Assembly (NCBI GenBank): GCA_947488655.1
Contig: CANKZZ010000005.1
Span: 310,001-374,000 of the forward strand
From: an uncultured Psychroserpens sp.
GTDB taxonomy: Bacteria > Bacteroidota > Bacteroidia > Flavobacteriales > Flavobacteriaceae
Direction: 5' to 3'
DNA length: 64,000 nt
In this document: positions 1-8,751 of the stretch, one piece after another
Position numbering within the stretch: the first letter of the stretch is position 1
How the letters are laid out: each line of letters begins with the position of its first letter
Translations under genes and position numbers: made by a program
Notes under the pieces: generated by a model
The model's database searches: none
What the model was told of the DNA's origin: nothing
The model's input: only the letters and a program-made list of their open reading frames with translations

Positions 1-40
1 ACCGCTTAAAAATCTTAACTAATAAAACATATTTAGGGAT

Positions 41-466
41 ATGACAATTTTAAACTCAAACGTGGCTCAGCAAATTGTAAAAGAGGTCAAATCTAATGCT
101 GGATCTATACATTTTTTTAATTATATAGCTGTGGTAGAATTTAACGAAGGTATTCATGCAGATTTACAAAGTGGCAGAGAGATTTTAGACTCTATGATGG
201 ATTACTTCGGAAATTCTAAACCTTTTGGAATTGTAGCAAATAGAATAAACTCCTACTCTATTGCTTTATTAGAGACTACAGAAGTTAGATCTATTTTTCC
301 TAATTTGGTGGCATACGGAATTGTTAGTCATGATCTAGCTGGACGAATGAATGCAGAAATAGAGAGTCAGTTTTGTACTTCCGAAGATATTAGTTTTAAT
401 AATCTTTACGAAGGTTTAGACACGGTCTATAAACGTGTTAAACACAGATCATTGCTATTAGATTAA
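41..466 (+). CDS. Hypothetical 141-aa cytoplasmic protein
   Basis: I do not recognise this family. The 141-residue product has no signal peptide or membrane segment. It shows alternating short beta strands and helices (for example FNYIAVVEF near residues 26-34 and FGIVANRI near 62-69), which would suit a small alpha/beta fold of the STAS/SpoIIAA-like kind. That fold assignment is only an impression. The gene converges with the S1-domain gene and their 3' ends overlap by 9 nt. It carries two copies of the TTCCGAAG word, at 205 and 379, in two different codon phases (F-G-N and S-E-D). An intact reading frame from ATG to TAA with ordinary codon use supports a real gene; the function is open. Confidence 0.8.
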   Translation: MTILNSNVAQQIVKEVKSNAGSIHFFNYIAVVEFNEGIHADLQSGREILDSMMDYFGNSKPFGIVANRINSYSIALLETTEVRSIFPNLVAYGIVSHDLAGRMNAEIESQFCTSEDISFNNLYEGLDTVYKRVKHRSLLLD

Positions 467-1291
467 ACGAATTCCGTCATTATCAATTGTAATTAAACGT
501 TGTTTATACAATGTTCCTATTGCTTTTTTAAACGTTTTTTTACTCATTTGAAGTTCTTGTTTAATGTCTTCTGGATTAGATTTATCATTAAGACCTAAAA
601 ATCCATCTTTACTATCTTCTAGATGTTGTAAAACGAGATCTGCATTAGGTTCTATTTTTCTATACCCAATTTTACCTAGAACTATATCTAATTTATTATC
701 GTCTCGTACTTTTTTAACAAAACCTTTTAAACGGTCTCCAACACTTATATCTTTAAAAATATCTTCTGTAAAGATTAGACCTAAATGTTGATCGTTTACT
801 ATAACATTCATTCCCAAATCTGATGGATGAGATACTATTAAATCTACTTCATCAAATTGCTGTACTGTTAATTCTTTATTATCTAAAAATCGATTAGTCT
901 TGCTAGAAGCTACAAGTCTATTAGTCTCTTCATCTAAATAGCAATGCACGAGATACCATCCTCCTGCTTTCATTTTAAAAGCTTGCTCTTTGAAGGGACA
1001 AAACAGTTCTTTTACCATTCCCCAATCTAAAAACGCACCATGAGTAGTAACTTGATTACAGCGCAATAAGGCAAACTCATCTCGCAAGATATATGGCTCA
1101 TCTGTAACTGCTACAGGACGCTCTTCATTATCTAAATAGACAAAAACCTCTAATTTTTCCCAAATTTGAAATGTCTCTGGCACATACCTATTTGGTAATA
1201 AAATTTCATTATCTTCTGCATCAGACAAGTATAAACCTTGCTCTGTTTCTCGTATAATTTCTAACGTATTGTAATCTCCTATTCTAATCAT
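458..1291 (-). CDS. cvfB: S1-like RNA-binding protein, CvfB family
   Basis: This 277-aa protein matches the CvfB/YitL family in length and layout. There are three successive S1/OB-type segments, at about residues 1-65, 70-135 and 150-210. A small winged-helix-like C-terminus follows (about 215-277, with the helical stretch EDIKQELQMSKKTFKKAIG). Family members bind RNA and affect virulence or stress gene expression in Firmicutes; the target in Bacteroidota is not known. The protein is cytoplasmic, with no signal peptide. Just upstream of the ATG lies a -7-like element TATCTTTG (minus strand 1303-1296), only 4 nt from the start codon, which suggests a very short or absent leader. The 3' end overlaps the convergent gene at 41-466 by 9 nt. 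The family call is firm; the symbol is by similarity. Confidence 0.85.
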   Translation of the reverse strand: MIRIGDYNTLEIIRETEQGLYLSDAEDNEILLPNRYVPETFQIWEKLEVFVYLDNEERPVAVTDEPYILRDEFALLRCNQVTTHGAFLDWGMVKELFCPFKEQAFKMKAGGWYLVHCYLDEETNRLVASSKTNRFLDNKELTVQQFDEVDLIVSHPSDLGMNVIVNDQHLGLIFTEDIFKDISVGDRLKGFVKKVRDDNKLDIVLGKIGYRKIEPNADLVLQHLEDSKDGFLGLNDKSNPEDIKQELQMSKKTFKKAIGTLYKQRLITIDNDGIRLI

Positions 1292-1295
1292 GTGG

Positions 1296-1303
1296 CAAAG
1301 ATA
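1296..1303 (-). promoter_or_regulatory. Putative -7 element TATCTTTG of cvfB
   Basis: On the minus strand the sequence reads TATCTTTG-CCAC-ATG, an exact match to the Bacteroidota -7 consensus TAnnTTTG. No clear TTG is found 19-21 nt further upstream. With only 4 nt to the ATG, a transcript from here would be nearly leaderless. Confidence 0.4.
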
Positions 1304-1403
1304 TGTAAAAAACCGCTTTAGATGCTTTAGTTTTTAACTTTAGATATCTCTCTTTTTGCGTGAAAAAATAATATTGTAAAGTTTAGGTTTAATTTTAAGG
1401 AAT

Positions 1404-1432
1404 AAAAAAAAGCGTCACTTACGCAACGCTTT
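1404..1432 (-). terminator. Rho-independent terminator after the DUF2853 gene
   Basis: On the minus strand a 7-bp stem AAAGCGT/ACGCTTT with a 10-nt loop is followed by a run of eight T. It lies about 20 nt past the stop of the DUF2853 gene. Confidence 0.75.
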
Positions 1433-1452
1433 ATATATTAGAAAAAAGTCTA

Positions 1453-1791
1453 CTAGTATACAGACTCTTTTTTGAAGTGTTTTGTAAGTAAATAATAAAC
1501 TACAGCTCTATATTTATTTCGGTTTGATCTACCGTAAGTTTCCATTACAGAGTCAATTGCCTTGTCTAAATCTGCACTATCCTTGAGACCTAATTTCTTA
1601 ATTAAGAAATTATTTTTAACTGTTGCTAATTCAGACTCATCAGATCCAGAAACTGTTGCTGCATCAGCATTATAAATAGAAGGTCCACAACCAATGGTTA
1701 CCTTGGTTAATAAATCCATGTCAGCTTTTACACCACACTTGTCTTTTAAATCTGCAGCATATTTTACTATTAAATCATCTCTTTTACTCAT
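1453..1791 (-). CDS. DUF2853 family protein
   Basis: The product is a 112-aa soluble protein whose length and sequence character match the DUF2853 family (Pfam PF11015), common in Bacteroidota. A structure is known for the family, but I know of no assigned biochemical role. Visible features are a lysine/aspartate-rich helical N-terminus (KRDDLIVKYAADLKDKCGVK), the central ATVSGSDESELATVKNNFL segment and a C-terminal helix ending in YYLLTKHF. It lies 87 nt downstream of menD on the same strand and is closed by its own strong terminator. It may be read through from menD or be separate. Nothing links it functionally to menaquinone synthesis beyond position. Confidence 0.85.
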   Translation of the reverse strand: MSKRDDLIVKYAADLKDKCGVKADMDLLTKVTIGCGPSIYNADAATVSGSDESELATVKNNFLIKKLGLKDSADLDKAIDSVMETYGRSNRNKYRAVVYYLLTKHFKKESVY

Positions 1792-1878
1792 CTTAGTTGT
1801 TAATTTTTAGGTTAATAAATAATTGCTCTATAAATATAGTTAATTATTAGACACATAAAAACTTAGAATGTCACAATT

Positions 1879-3639
1879 TTATTTGACATATTTAAAGTAA
1901 TCTAAAAGGATGGTATCATTTTCTGTTCTAGGCGTAAACACCTCTAATAATCGTGGTTGTTTAGACTTATTGTAGAATGATTTTAACGAGGTTTCCAATT
2001 CTTGTTCATTGCGTGCTGTAGAGTACTCTAGGTTATACATATCGCACAATTGTTTTGCAGTTAATTGATGCTTAGTTTCAAAAAAATAATCAAAATTGGT
2101 GGTGTTTTTTTCTCCAGGTAAAATTCTAAAAATACCTCCTCCTTGGTTATTAATAACTACAATTCTAAAATTTTTAGGGATGTAATTATTCCATAGAGCA
2201 TTACTATCGTAAAAAAAACTTAAATCTCCAGTAATAAAAACTGTTTGCTTTTGGTTGGCTACAGCACATCCAATTGCTGTAGAAGTGCTGCCATCAATAC
2301 CGCTTGTGCCTCGATTACAATAGACCTCTAATGTAGGGTTAATATTGAATAATTGTGCATATCGTATTGTAGAACTATTACCTAATTGTAAAATAGATTT
2401 ATTGGGTAATGATTTAAATAAGGTACTAAACACCTTAAAATCACTAAACGGAATTATTTTTATATACTCTAAGTGTTTTTTATGACGCCATTGCTTTACA
2501 GCTGTCCAGGTATCTAGGTAATTACTTTTGGCTACATGCGTAATCTTAGGTAAAAACTCAGCAAAAAATGTATTTGGATTTATAACAATATGCTTATCTA
2601 AACAAAAGAAGGTATCATTAGCAGTTTTTTCGCCAATATGCCAATGATGCTTTGGTTGATATTCTCTTAAAAATGCTTTTACTTTTTTAGAAACAATTAA
2701 ACCTCCTATGGTAATTAATATCTCTGGTTGTAAGTTTATAAAATCTGCCTCCTCTAAAGGTGCAATCATTTTATCTATACTAGGAAAAAATTTTTGATGA
2801 TTAATATTTGAAGTTGTTTCTGTAAAAACAATAACACTATCATCATTTGCCAATTCATCTAGCCATTGCTGTTCTATTTGATTTGGTGGCAAAACACCAA
2901 TTAATATTATTTTTTTCTTTGAAACATACCATTCATCAATGCAATCTTTAAGTTCTGCCTGATCTATTTTTAATGGTTTAAAGTCTAAGTCTTCGGTCTT
3001 TGGATGTACCGTTAATTGATCAACGGTATCATAAAGAGGCTCGTCAAAAGGTATATTAATATGTACAGGACCTTTACTATACCTCGTTAAGTTTATGGCT
3101 TTATTGATTTCTTCTTCGTTATAGGACTGTATACTTTGCTGTAGACCTAAAATACGTTCTAATTTGTTTTCTAAACTTTTAAAAATAGGAAGTTCATCTT
3201 TATCTAATGGCTTTTTATCGTCCTTTAAATCTAGTTTTAAGTTTGCCGAATATAGAATATGATTCTCAAAAACCTCTTTTTGATTTATGGTTTGTCCGTC
3301 ACCAATACCAATGAGATGTTTTGGTCTATCTGCCGACAGTACTATTAATGGCACATCGCTATAAAATGCTTCGGCAATTGCAGGATAATAATTAAGTAAA
3401 GCACTACCAGAAGTACAAACAACAGCTGCAGGCTCCTTTGTTTGTTGCGCTATACCTAATGCAAAAAAAGCAGCGCAACGCTCATCAACAATACTATAAC
3501 AATTAAAAAAATCATCATTGCTAAATCCTAATGTTAAAGGTGCATTTCTACTTCCCGGAGAAATTACGATATGCTTTATGTTTTTTAATTTACACAACTG
3601 GATTACAGTTTGTGCAAGCGGTATTTTAGGGTATCTCAT
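1879..3639 (-). CDS. menD: MenD, SEPHCHC synthase (menaquinone biosynthesis)
   Basis: MenD is 2-succinyl-5-enolpyruvyl-6-hydroxy-3-cyclohexene-1-carboxylate synthase. It joins isochorismate and 2-oxoglutarate using thiamine diphosphate, the first committed step of menaquinone synthesis, and is cytoplasmic. The 586-aa length fits the family. Visible landmarks are the N-terminal VISPGSRNAPLT motif (residues 25-36), the catalytic glutamate in VDERCAAFFALG (E53), and the thiamine-diphosphate/Mg motif GDLSFFYDSNAL from residue 471. Isochorismate synthase and a hotdog thioesterase lie immediately upstream on the same strand, supporting a men operon. A 71-nt gap to isochorismate synthase holds a -7-like element, so menD may also have its own promoter. 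Confidence 0.95.
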   Translation of the reverse strand: MRYPKIPLAQTVIQLCKLKNIKHIVISPGSRNAPLTLGFSNDDFFNCYSIVDERCAAFFALGIAQQTKEPAAVVCTSGSALLNYYPAIAEAFYSDVPLIVLSADRPKHLIGIGDGQTINQKEVFENHILYSANLKLDLKDDKKPLDKDELPIFKSLENKLERILGLQQSIQSYNEEEINKAINLTRYSKGPVHINIPFDEPLYDTVDQLTVHPKTEDLDFKPLKIDQAELKDCIDEWYVSKKKIILIGVLPPNQIEQQWLDELANDDSVIVFTETTSNINHQKFFPSIDKMIAPLEEADFINLQPEILITIGGLIVSKKVKAFLREYQPKHHWHIGEKTANDTFFCLDKHIVINPNTFFAEFLPKITHVAKSNYLDTWTAVKQWRHKKHLEYIKIIPFSDFKVFSTLFKSLPNKSILQLGNSSTIRYAQLFNINPTLEVYCNRGTSGIDGSTSTAIGCAVANQKQTVFITGDLSFFYDSNALWNNYIPKNFRIVVINNQGGGIFRILPGEKNTTNFDYFFETKHQLTAKQLCDMYNLEYSTARNEQELETSLKSFYNKSKQPRLLEVFTPRTENDTILLDYFKYVK

Positions 3640-3646
3640 CTGTTTA

Positions 3647-3654
3647 CAAAGTTA
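3647..3654 (-). promoter_or_regulatory. Putative -7 element TAACTTTG of menD
   Basis: The minus strand carries TAACTTTG, matching TAnnTTTG, 7 nt before the menD ATG and inside the 71-nt gap to isochorismate synthase. A TTG lies further up, but its spacing (about 24 nt) is longer than the usual 19-21, so the call is tentative. Confidence 0.35.
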
Positions 3655-3710
3655 TTTAAATTGTCACTTAAAAAAAAACAAGATGTCATACATTTAGACT
3701 GTGTTTTAAT

Positions 3711-4847
3711 CTAATTAAAAAGAGCACCTAACATTGTTTGTGTTTTATTCACCGTTTCCTCCCACTCTAGCTGAGCTATGGAGTCTTTTGTAACTCCACC
3801 ACCAACGTAAATTAGCATATGTTGATCTTTCATTTGCATACAACGTAAATTAACAAATAGCTCACTAGATGTTTTAACTGAGTTATAAGCGTTATTTTCA
3901 ACATTACGACGATTTGTGTTTCTTGATTTTGAAACTTTAAAATTAAGTTCTCCTAAAAATCCTGTGTAAAATTCACGATCATAATTTTCATTTTGAAGTA
4001 TGAAATCTTTTGCATCAGTTTTTGGTAATCCACAAACCGCTGGAGTTGGATGTACTGCTAAAATAACACGATTTAAATGATTAGATTTTAAGACACCATT
4101 TATACGAGATTGCAAATGCAATAGTTGACCAGCTTTAATTGTTTGCACATTAAGTGCTTCTAATTTTTCAACAAATGGTTGTAAAGATTCTAATACAAAA
4201 TTCGTTACTAGCTGTTGTTCATTAATGTTTTTTGCATCCCATTTAATATCCAAACTACCGTTATAAGGCTGTGTACCTGCTAAAGACATAGTTGTAAATC
4301 TTTGACCTTTAATATTTAAAAGTGTCTCTGGTGTAGCACCAAACCACATGCCTATTTGTGGATGAAACCAAATATAAACAAATGCGGTTTTATAAGTTTC
4401 TAATAGAGATTTAAAAATATTAAATGGATTTTCTTCGGAAATTGGCACGTCTTTAACCCTAGATAATACAACCTTCTCAAACCTCTTATTATGAATAGCT
4501 TTAATTCCTTTTTCTACTAATTTGATATGTTGCTCTTGCTCATTATCTACATTATTAATAAACTTCTTATTTAAATCACGAGCATTTGTATTAGAGGTTT
4601 CCGAAAAAAATGTTGACTCAAAAGAAAGCGTTTTACATTTTTCTAAAGGAAATAGTATCGCCTCTTCTCTATTATCAAAAGGAGAAAACACAAAACCATT
4701 TTCGGTAAAATCTTTTACTTTATAAATAGATTTATCATCTTGAAGAATTGCGTTTACCACATTTTCATTTGGCTTTCTATAGGCTACAAAGGGTATTTGT
4801 GCACTATACTGCTCCTCTAATTTTGCAAAGACATCTTGCTCATTCAT
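3711..4847 (-). CDS. menF: Isochorismate synthase (MenF/EntC type)
   Basis: This enzyme converts chorismate to isochorismate, the substrate of MenD. The 378-aa protein belongs to the chorismate-utilising (ADC synthase) superfamily. Visible motifs are LAGTQPYN, with alanine where PabB-type enzymes carry a lysine, and the C-terminal LFVNLRCMQ and YVGGGVTKDS segments that form the Mg/chorismate site. The position between a hotdog thioesterase (3-nt gap upstream) and menD (downstream) selects isochorismate synthase over anthranilate or salicylate synthase. One TTCCGAAG word sits inside (4433), read as S-E-E. The function is well supported by motif and context. Confidence 0.92.
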   Translation of the reverse strand: MNEQDVFAKLEEQYSAQIPFVAYRKPNENVVNAILQDDKSIYKVKDFTENGFVFSPFDNREEAILFPLEKCKTLSFESTFFSETSNTNARDLNKKFINNVDNEQEQHIKLVEKGIKAIHNKRFEKVVLSRVKDVPISEENPFNIFKSLLETYKTAFVYIWFHPQIGMWFGATPETLLNIKGQRFTTMSLAGTQPYNGSLDIKWDAKNINEQQLVTNFVLESLQPFVEKLEALNVQTIKAGQLLHLQSRINGVLKSNHLNRVILAVHPTPAVCGLPKTDAKDFILQNENYDREFYTGFLGELNFKVSKSRNTNRRNVENNAYNSVKTSSELFVNLRCMQMKDQHMLIYVGGGVTKDSIAQLEWEETVNKTQTMLGALFN

Positions 4848-4850
4848 CTT

Positions 4851-5276
4851 CTACTTCTTTTTTGGAAGCGAAATCGTAGACAATCTACAAATAGACACCA
4901 AATTATCATCATCATCTGTAACTCTAATATCTAGCAATTGCGTTGTTCTACCTTTGTGTAAAAATGTTGCTTTTGCATAAATGTAACCTTGAGTAACACT
5001 CTTTAAATGATTGGCAGTAATTTCTAAACCACGAACAAATTTATCTTGCGTATCCATAAAAATATGAGATGCAAAGCTACCAACGCTTTCTGCCAAAGCA
5101 GCAGTTGCGCCTCCATGTAAGACACCGTCTGGTTGATAAACTTTTGAGTTTACAGGCATTCTTGCCACCAAAAAGTCGTCTCCATAATCTACCATCTCAA
5201 TATTTAAGGTTTCCATTAGGGTGTTTTTACTTGCTGCATTAGCTTTATTGAGCACATCTTGTTTAGATATTTGCAT
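4851..5276 (-). CDS. menI: PaaI-type hotdog thioesterase, likely DHNA-CoA thioesterase
   Basis: The 141-aa protein is a single hotdog-fold acyl-CoA thioesterase of the PaaI/YdiI family. The signature QPDGVLHGGATAALAES spans residues 48-64, with the conserved H54-G-G and the likely catalytic E63. In menaquinone synthesis an enzyme of this type releases 1,4-dihydroxy-2-naphthoate from its CoA ester. Its place as first gene of a thioesterase - isochorismate synthase - menD run (3 nt before the synthase) supports that role. Substrate choice cannot be proved from sequence: a general phenylacetyl-CoA or aromatic thioesterase is the alternative. It is divergent from the serine hydrolase, with at most 50 nt between starts. 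Confidence 0.8.
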   Translation of the reverse strand: MQISKQDVLNKANAASKNTLMETLNIEMVDYGDDFLVARMPVNSKVYQPDGVLHGGATAALAESVGSFASHIFMDTQDKFVRGLEITANHLKSVTQGYIYAKATFLHKGRTTQLLDIRVTDDDDNLVSICRLSTISLPKKK

Positions 5277-5296
5277 AGAATTACTGTATTTTTATC

Positions 5297-5962
5297 ATGA
5301 TTTTTTTACAACTACAAAAATACAAAATGAATTCTACAGAAAAGGAAATTTCTTATAACATAACCAATAGTTATTCTACCCTAAATGAATTAACCTCATC
5401 TACAAAAAATGTATGGTTTGTTTGCCATGGCATGGGCTATTTGAGCAGGTATTTTATTAGATATTTTAAAGGTTTAAATACCAAAGAGAATTATGTTATT
5501 GCGCCTCAAGCGCAAAGTAAATATTATATGACTCCTCAGTTTAAACATGTTGGTGCAAGTTGGCTTACTAGAGAAAACACACAAGTAGAAACACAAAATA
5601 TAATGACTTATTTTGATTCTATTATTGAGAAAGAGCAAATTTCCGAAGATAAAAATCTTATTATTTTGGGCTATTCCCAAGGTGTTAGCGTTGCCATGCG
5701 ATATGTTGCAAAAAAACAAATACAGTGTTCACAATTAATAATGCATTCTGGAGGCATACCAAAAGAATTAACTCAACAAGATTTCGAATTTTTTACAGGA
5801 GAATCAAAACTAATTTACGGTACTAATGATGAGTATCTTAATGAGCAGCGCATTAAAGAAGAGCACAATAAAGCGAAAAATTTATTTGGATCTAAACTTG
5901 ATGTTATATCCTTTGATGGTGTACATGAGGTAAATACAACTTTTATTAATCAACTCGTTTAA
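5297..5962 (+). CDS. Small alpha/beta serine hydrolase (esterase/phospholipase-like)
   Basis: The 221-aa alpha/beta hydrolase has a nucleophile elbow G-Y-S-Q-G (S127), an oxyanion-side motif VCHGMG (residues 42-47), and a plausible acid and base at D178 and H210 (DGVHEVN). It resembles the carboxylesterase/YpfH group of short serine hydrolases. The real start may be the second ATG at 5327 (MNSTEKEIS), since the ten residues before it look unstructured; that would leave 50 nt to the divergent thioesterase instead of 20. The stop codon is immediately followed by the ATG of the acetyltransferase, so the two are surely co-transcribed. It is not an obvious MenH. The TTCCGAAG copy at 5641 is read as S-E-D. 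Confidence 0.85.
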   Translation: MIFLQLQKYKMNSTEKEISYNITNSYSTLNELTSSTKNVWFVCHGMGYLSRYFIRYFKGLNTKENYVIAPQAQSKYYMTPQFKHVGASWLTRENTQVETQNIMTYFDSIIEKEQISEDKNLIILGYSQGVSVAMRYVAKKQIQCSQLIMHSGGIPKELTQQDFEFFTGESKLIYGTNDEYLNEQRIKEEHNKAKNLFGSKLDVISFDGVHEVNTTFINQLV

Positions 5963-6535
5963 ATGACTGTTCCAACTTTAGAAAATGAGCGTGTATTACT
6001 AACACCTTTAACAATCGAAAACTATAAGGAGTTGATAACTATTGCTCAAGAGAAAGATTTAATTTACTATTCTCCCAGTATCATTTCCACTAAAGAAACC
6101 TTAAGAGAATACGTTAAAGTTGCTTTGAAAGGGTTAGACAATAAAGCAACACTTCCCTTTATTATTTACGACAAACAACAGAAAAAATTTGCTGGTAGCA
6201 CACGATTTGGACTTATAAACTGGAAAAATAAAGTATTGCACATAGGTTGGACTTGGATTGGACACGAATTTCAAGGTACAGGATTAAATGCTCATGTAAA
6301 ATTTTTAATGCTTAGTTATGCATTTGAAACGCTAATGTTTGAAAAAGTAGAGTTTAGAATAGACCAGCGAAATGAAAAATCTAAAAAAGCAGTTGAAAAA
6401 TTGGGTGCATCATTAGAAGGCATTTTGAGAAAAGATACCCTAATGAATGATGGCTTTAGACGCTCTACCTGTTGTTATGGTATTTTAAAAGAAGAATGGC
6501 CAACCATTAGGTCGACCATTTTTAAAAGCTTCTAG
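5963..6535 (+). CDS. GNAT family N-acetyltransferase (RimJ/RimL-like)
   Basis: The 190-aa protein has the GNAT layout of ribosomal-protein-serine-acetyltransferase-like enzymes. An N-terminal LENERVLLTPLTIENY strand-helix is followed by the central IGWTWIGHEFQGTGLNAHVK acetyl-CoA loop (about residues 92-111). The C-terminal FRIDQRNEKSKKAVEKLGA segment is typical of RimJ/RimL relatives. The cognate substrate (protein N-terminus, small molecule or antibiotic) cannot be told. The start codon directly follows the stop of the serine hydrolase (0-nt gap), so translation is probably coupled. The 3' end overlaps the convergent YtxH gene by 4 nt. Confidence 0.85.
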   Translation: MTVPTLENERVLLTPLTIENYKELITIAQEKDLIYYSPSIISTKETLREYVKVALKGLDNKATLPFIIYDKQQKKFAGSTRFGLINWKNKVLHIGWTWIGHEFQGTGLNAHVKFLMLSYAFETLMFEKVEFRIDQRNEKSKKAVEKLGASLEGILRKDTLMNDGFRRSTCCYGILKEEWPTIRSTIFKSF

Positions 6536-6852
6536 CTTGTTTTTTGCAGCGTTTTATTTTTTTCTTTTAACACAGCTAATTGTTTCTCTAAAAATGTAAT
6601 AGCCTGCTCTGTTTTATGGCTAGACTTAGAAGCAAAATCTTTTAATTCTCTCTTCAAGGTATCTTTGCCAGATGATGCAGCTTTAGTTAAATCTTCTTTA
6701 ACTTCTATAAAATCTGTAGATAATTGATTTTTAATTTCTTTTCCTTCTTTTTTAAGTTTTTGTCTTGTTACACTACCTTTATTAGGCGCTAATAAAACTC
6801 CTGCTGCAGCTCCAATTAAAACTCCTAATATTACGGTTCCTTTATTAATCAT
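6532..6852 (-). CDS. YtxH domain-containing membrane-associated protein
   Basis: The 106-aa protein starts with a short glycine/alanine-rich membrane segment (VILGVLIGAAAGVLLAPNKG, residues 7-26). A long charged helix predicted to form a coiled coil follows, the standard YtxH architecture. Family members are small stress-related envelope proteins, known from the Bacillus general stress regulon; the molecular function is unknown. The LLAPNKG tail of the membrane helix is characteristic. It is transcribed alone, with about 100 nt to the next gene. Confidence 0.85.
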   Translation of the reverse strand: MINKGTVILGVLIGAAAGVLLAPNKGSVTRQKLKKEGKEIKNQLSTDFIEVKEDLTKAASSGKDTLKRELKDFASKSSHKTEQAITFLEKQLAVLKEKNKTLQKTS

Positions 6853-6954
6853 AACTTTTTTCTTTTTAATTCAACATATTTATTTATAAGTCGTTAAACT
6901 TACTGGTTTGTTACAAGCAAACTCTGTACCAATATGTTAGGAGATAGTCATTAA

Positions 6955-8229
6955 TTAATTTAAACAATCAAAACACCCTTCTAATCCATCTAATTCTAAA
7001 TCTTCAGAGCCTTTTAATGGTGATTTCACCATTCCTTGTTTGTCTATTTCTTCTTTAAATTTTATAGCGTACTCAAGCAAGTCATCTCTTCTGTTTTTAA
7101 TTTTGTTTGTAATTTCAATACCGCTTAAAGCGCTAATATTATTTTGCCATACCTCTAGTGAAGCATCGATAACATCATTGGTTAACAAATTTTGGAGTGC
7201 TTTAGCTTCCGCAGTAAAAAAAGTTTCTGGTGTGTTGATTAAAAAATAACGATCAAAAGGGTAAACTAAACCTTCTATATAATCTATATCTTTTTCAAAC
7301 GAGCGCAACTCTGGGACGACATTTTCATTAGATAAAATACTTGGTATTAATCCATCTGTACTAAAAAAAGCATTATCTCTATCTCCAGCAATTGGGTATG
7401 CTATATAATTAAGTTTAGTTTTTTGTATTGCAAATCCCCATTGTTTGGTATGTCGATCCCAATCTCCAATTAAAAAATCAAATAATCGTGCTCTAATAAG
7501 TGCTTTTTTATCAATTAATAAACTGTCTTTTAGGGTTTGCTTGAGTTCTTGCAGGTCTTTGGCCTCAATTATACTTTCAATATTTTTGAGGTTGGTATAA
7601 TTTATATCACCTTCTGTTTCAAATTCTAAGAGAAACAATCGATTTCCAAACTTATCATTGAAATCTTCTAATTTTTTTTGCTTCGGAAGAAAATACACCT
7701 TTGGATTAGTATGTAACACCTCAGCCTCATGTGATAGTTTAGCTGCCAACAGTGCACCATAAGGATGCTGTGCAGAAATACCATCTACAACAATATTTTC
7801 TATGCCTAAAGTTTTAGCAAACTCTGGTATGAGTGGCTCTGGGTCTTTATTAATACTTCTTAATGTATAAATAATACCAGTATTTTTAGCCTTAAGTTTT
7901 AAAGAATGGGTTTGATTGCCTCCTCCTTCTTTTAAGATCGTTACACCACCAAATAGTGTGTCTAAAAATAATACTGGCACTTTAACTGGTGTTGACCACT
8001 CTGCTCTATATTGGCTTCCTTGTATGATTTCTTTCACAAGATTTGGTTGATATAATTGACTGGCTGCCACCAAAACAGAATCATACGCTTTAAAATTGAT
8101 GGTCTCAACATTATCAAAATTAATAAGTGTACTTTTCTCAAAGGTTTTATCTGTACTGGATAGAGACCAGTATATAATGGCAATGAGCGCTAAAAGTATA
8201 ATTATGACTGCTTGTAAAAATCGTTTCAT
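6955..8229 (-). CDS. Membrane-anchored kinase-fold-like protein
   Basis: The 424-aa protein has one N-terminal membrane helix (residues 5-24), so the bulk is probably periplasmic. The C-terminal half contains DFLIGDWDRHTKQWGFAI (residues 251-268) and AGDRDNAF (281-288). These resemble the catalytic loop (D-x-D-R-H-x-x-x) and metal-binding Asp of HipA/FAM20C-like kinases. Upstream, GGGNQTHSLKLK and YTLRSINKDP (about 102-130) could be the nucleotide-binding strands. Similar modules occur in Bacteroidota, sometimes fused to outer-membrane or phosphoesterase domains. Whether it is an active kinase is not known. The neighbouring small membrane protein gene (8311-8751) is on the same strand 81 nt upstream. 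It carries one TTCCGAAG word (7681). Confidence 0.6.
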   Translation of the reverse strand: MKRFLQAVIIILLALIAIIYWSLSSTDKTFEKSTLINFDNVETINFKAYDSVLVAASQLYQPNLVKEIIQGSQYRAEWSTPVKVPVLFLDTLFGGVTILKEGGGNQTHSLKLKAKNTGIIYTLRSINKDPEPLIPEFAKTLGIENIVVDGISAQHPYGALLAAKLSHEAEVLHTNPKVYFLPKQKKLEDFNDKFGNRLFLLEFETEGDINYTNLKNIESIIEAKDLQELKQTLKDSLLIDKKALIRARLFDFLIGDWDRHTKQWGFAIQKTKLNYIAYPIAGDRDNAFFSTDGLIPSILSNENVVPELRSFEKDIDYIEGLVYPFDRYFLINTPETFFTAEAKALQNLLTNDVIDASLEVWQNNISALSGIEITNKIKNRRDDLLEYAIKFKEEIDKQGMVKSPLKGSEDLELDGLEGCFDCLN

Positions 8230-8310
8230 TTAAACTATTATATAATATTCTAAATCTAAACTTTTATAAAGAAATTGGTGAGCGTTATTACAATTTAAAT
8301 TGTCTGATAT

Positions 8311-8751
8311 TCAATTATTAAATAAATCATCTGGAGAACCTCCAGAAAAATAATATTCGAAATCTATGACTTTGCCTGTTCTTAAAGTATCTCGTCCTAT
8401 TAAATAATAGGTATTATCAACATGCATACTGTAATAAGATTTGGCTGAGTGAAAATAAATAGTATCTCCAGGAAAATAATGCTTAACAGATTTTACATCG
8501 TCGCGATCCAGATGAGAAAATTCATTAACAACTAGTGAGTACTGGCTAAACCTTAAATTAGCATCATACCAACGTATAGTAGTTGTGTCTTTAATTTGAT
8601 AAGGTTTGTTTAAAAACGAACTATAATACTCTTGAGTAGAAATATCTTTTTTAGACTCGTAAGCTAACATCCAAACAAAAAATCCTATTACTATAACACC
8701 AACTGCTACAAGAGAAAACAGCGCAATTAAGATTTTTCTAGATCTTGTCAC
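8311..8751 (-). CDS. Hypothetical single-pass membrane protein
   Basis: The 146-aa protein has one strong N-terminal membrane helix (residues 8-29). Its soluble part is tyrosine-rich and probably beta-rich (YYSMHVDNTYYLIGRDTL), likely periplasmic. I do not recognise a family. The start codon touches the last base of the upstream nitronate monooxygenase stop codon (shared position 8751), so the two genes overlap by 1 nt and are probably translated from one message. The link to the monooxygenase is positional only. Confidence 0.75.
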   Translation of the reverse strand: MTRSRKILIALFSLVAVGVIVIGFFVWMLAYESKKDISTQEYYSSFLNKPYQIKDTTTIRWYDANLRFSQYSLVVNEFSHLDRDDVKSVKHYFPGDTIYFHSAKSYYSMHVDNTYYLIGRDTLRTGKVIDFEYYFSGGSPDDLFNN

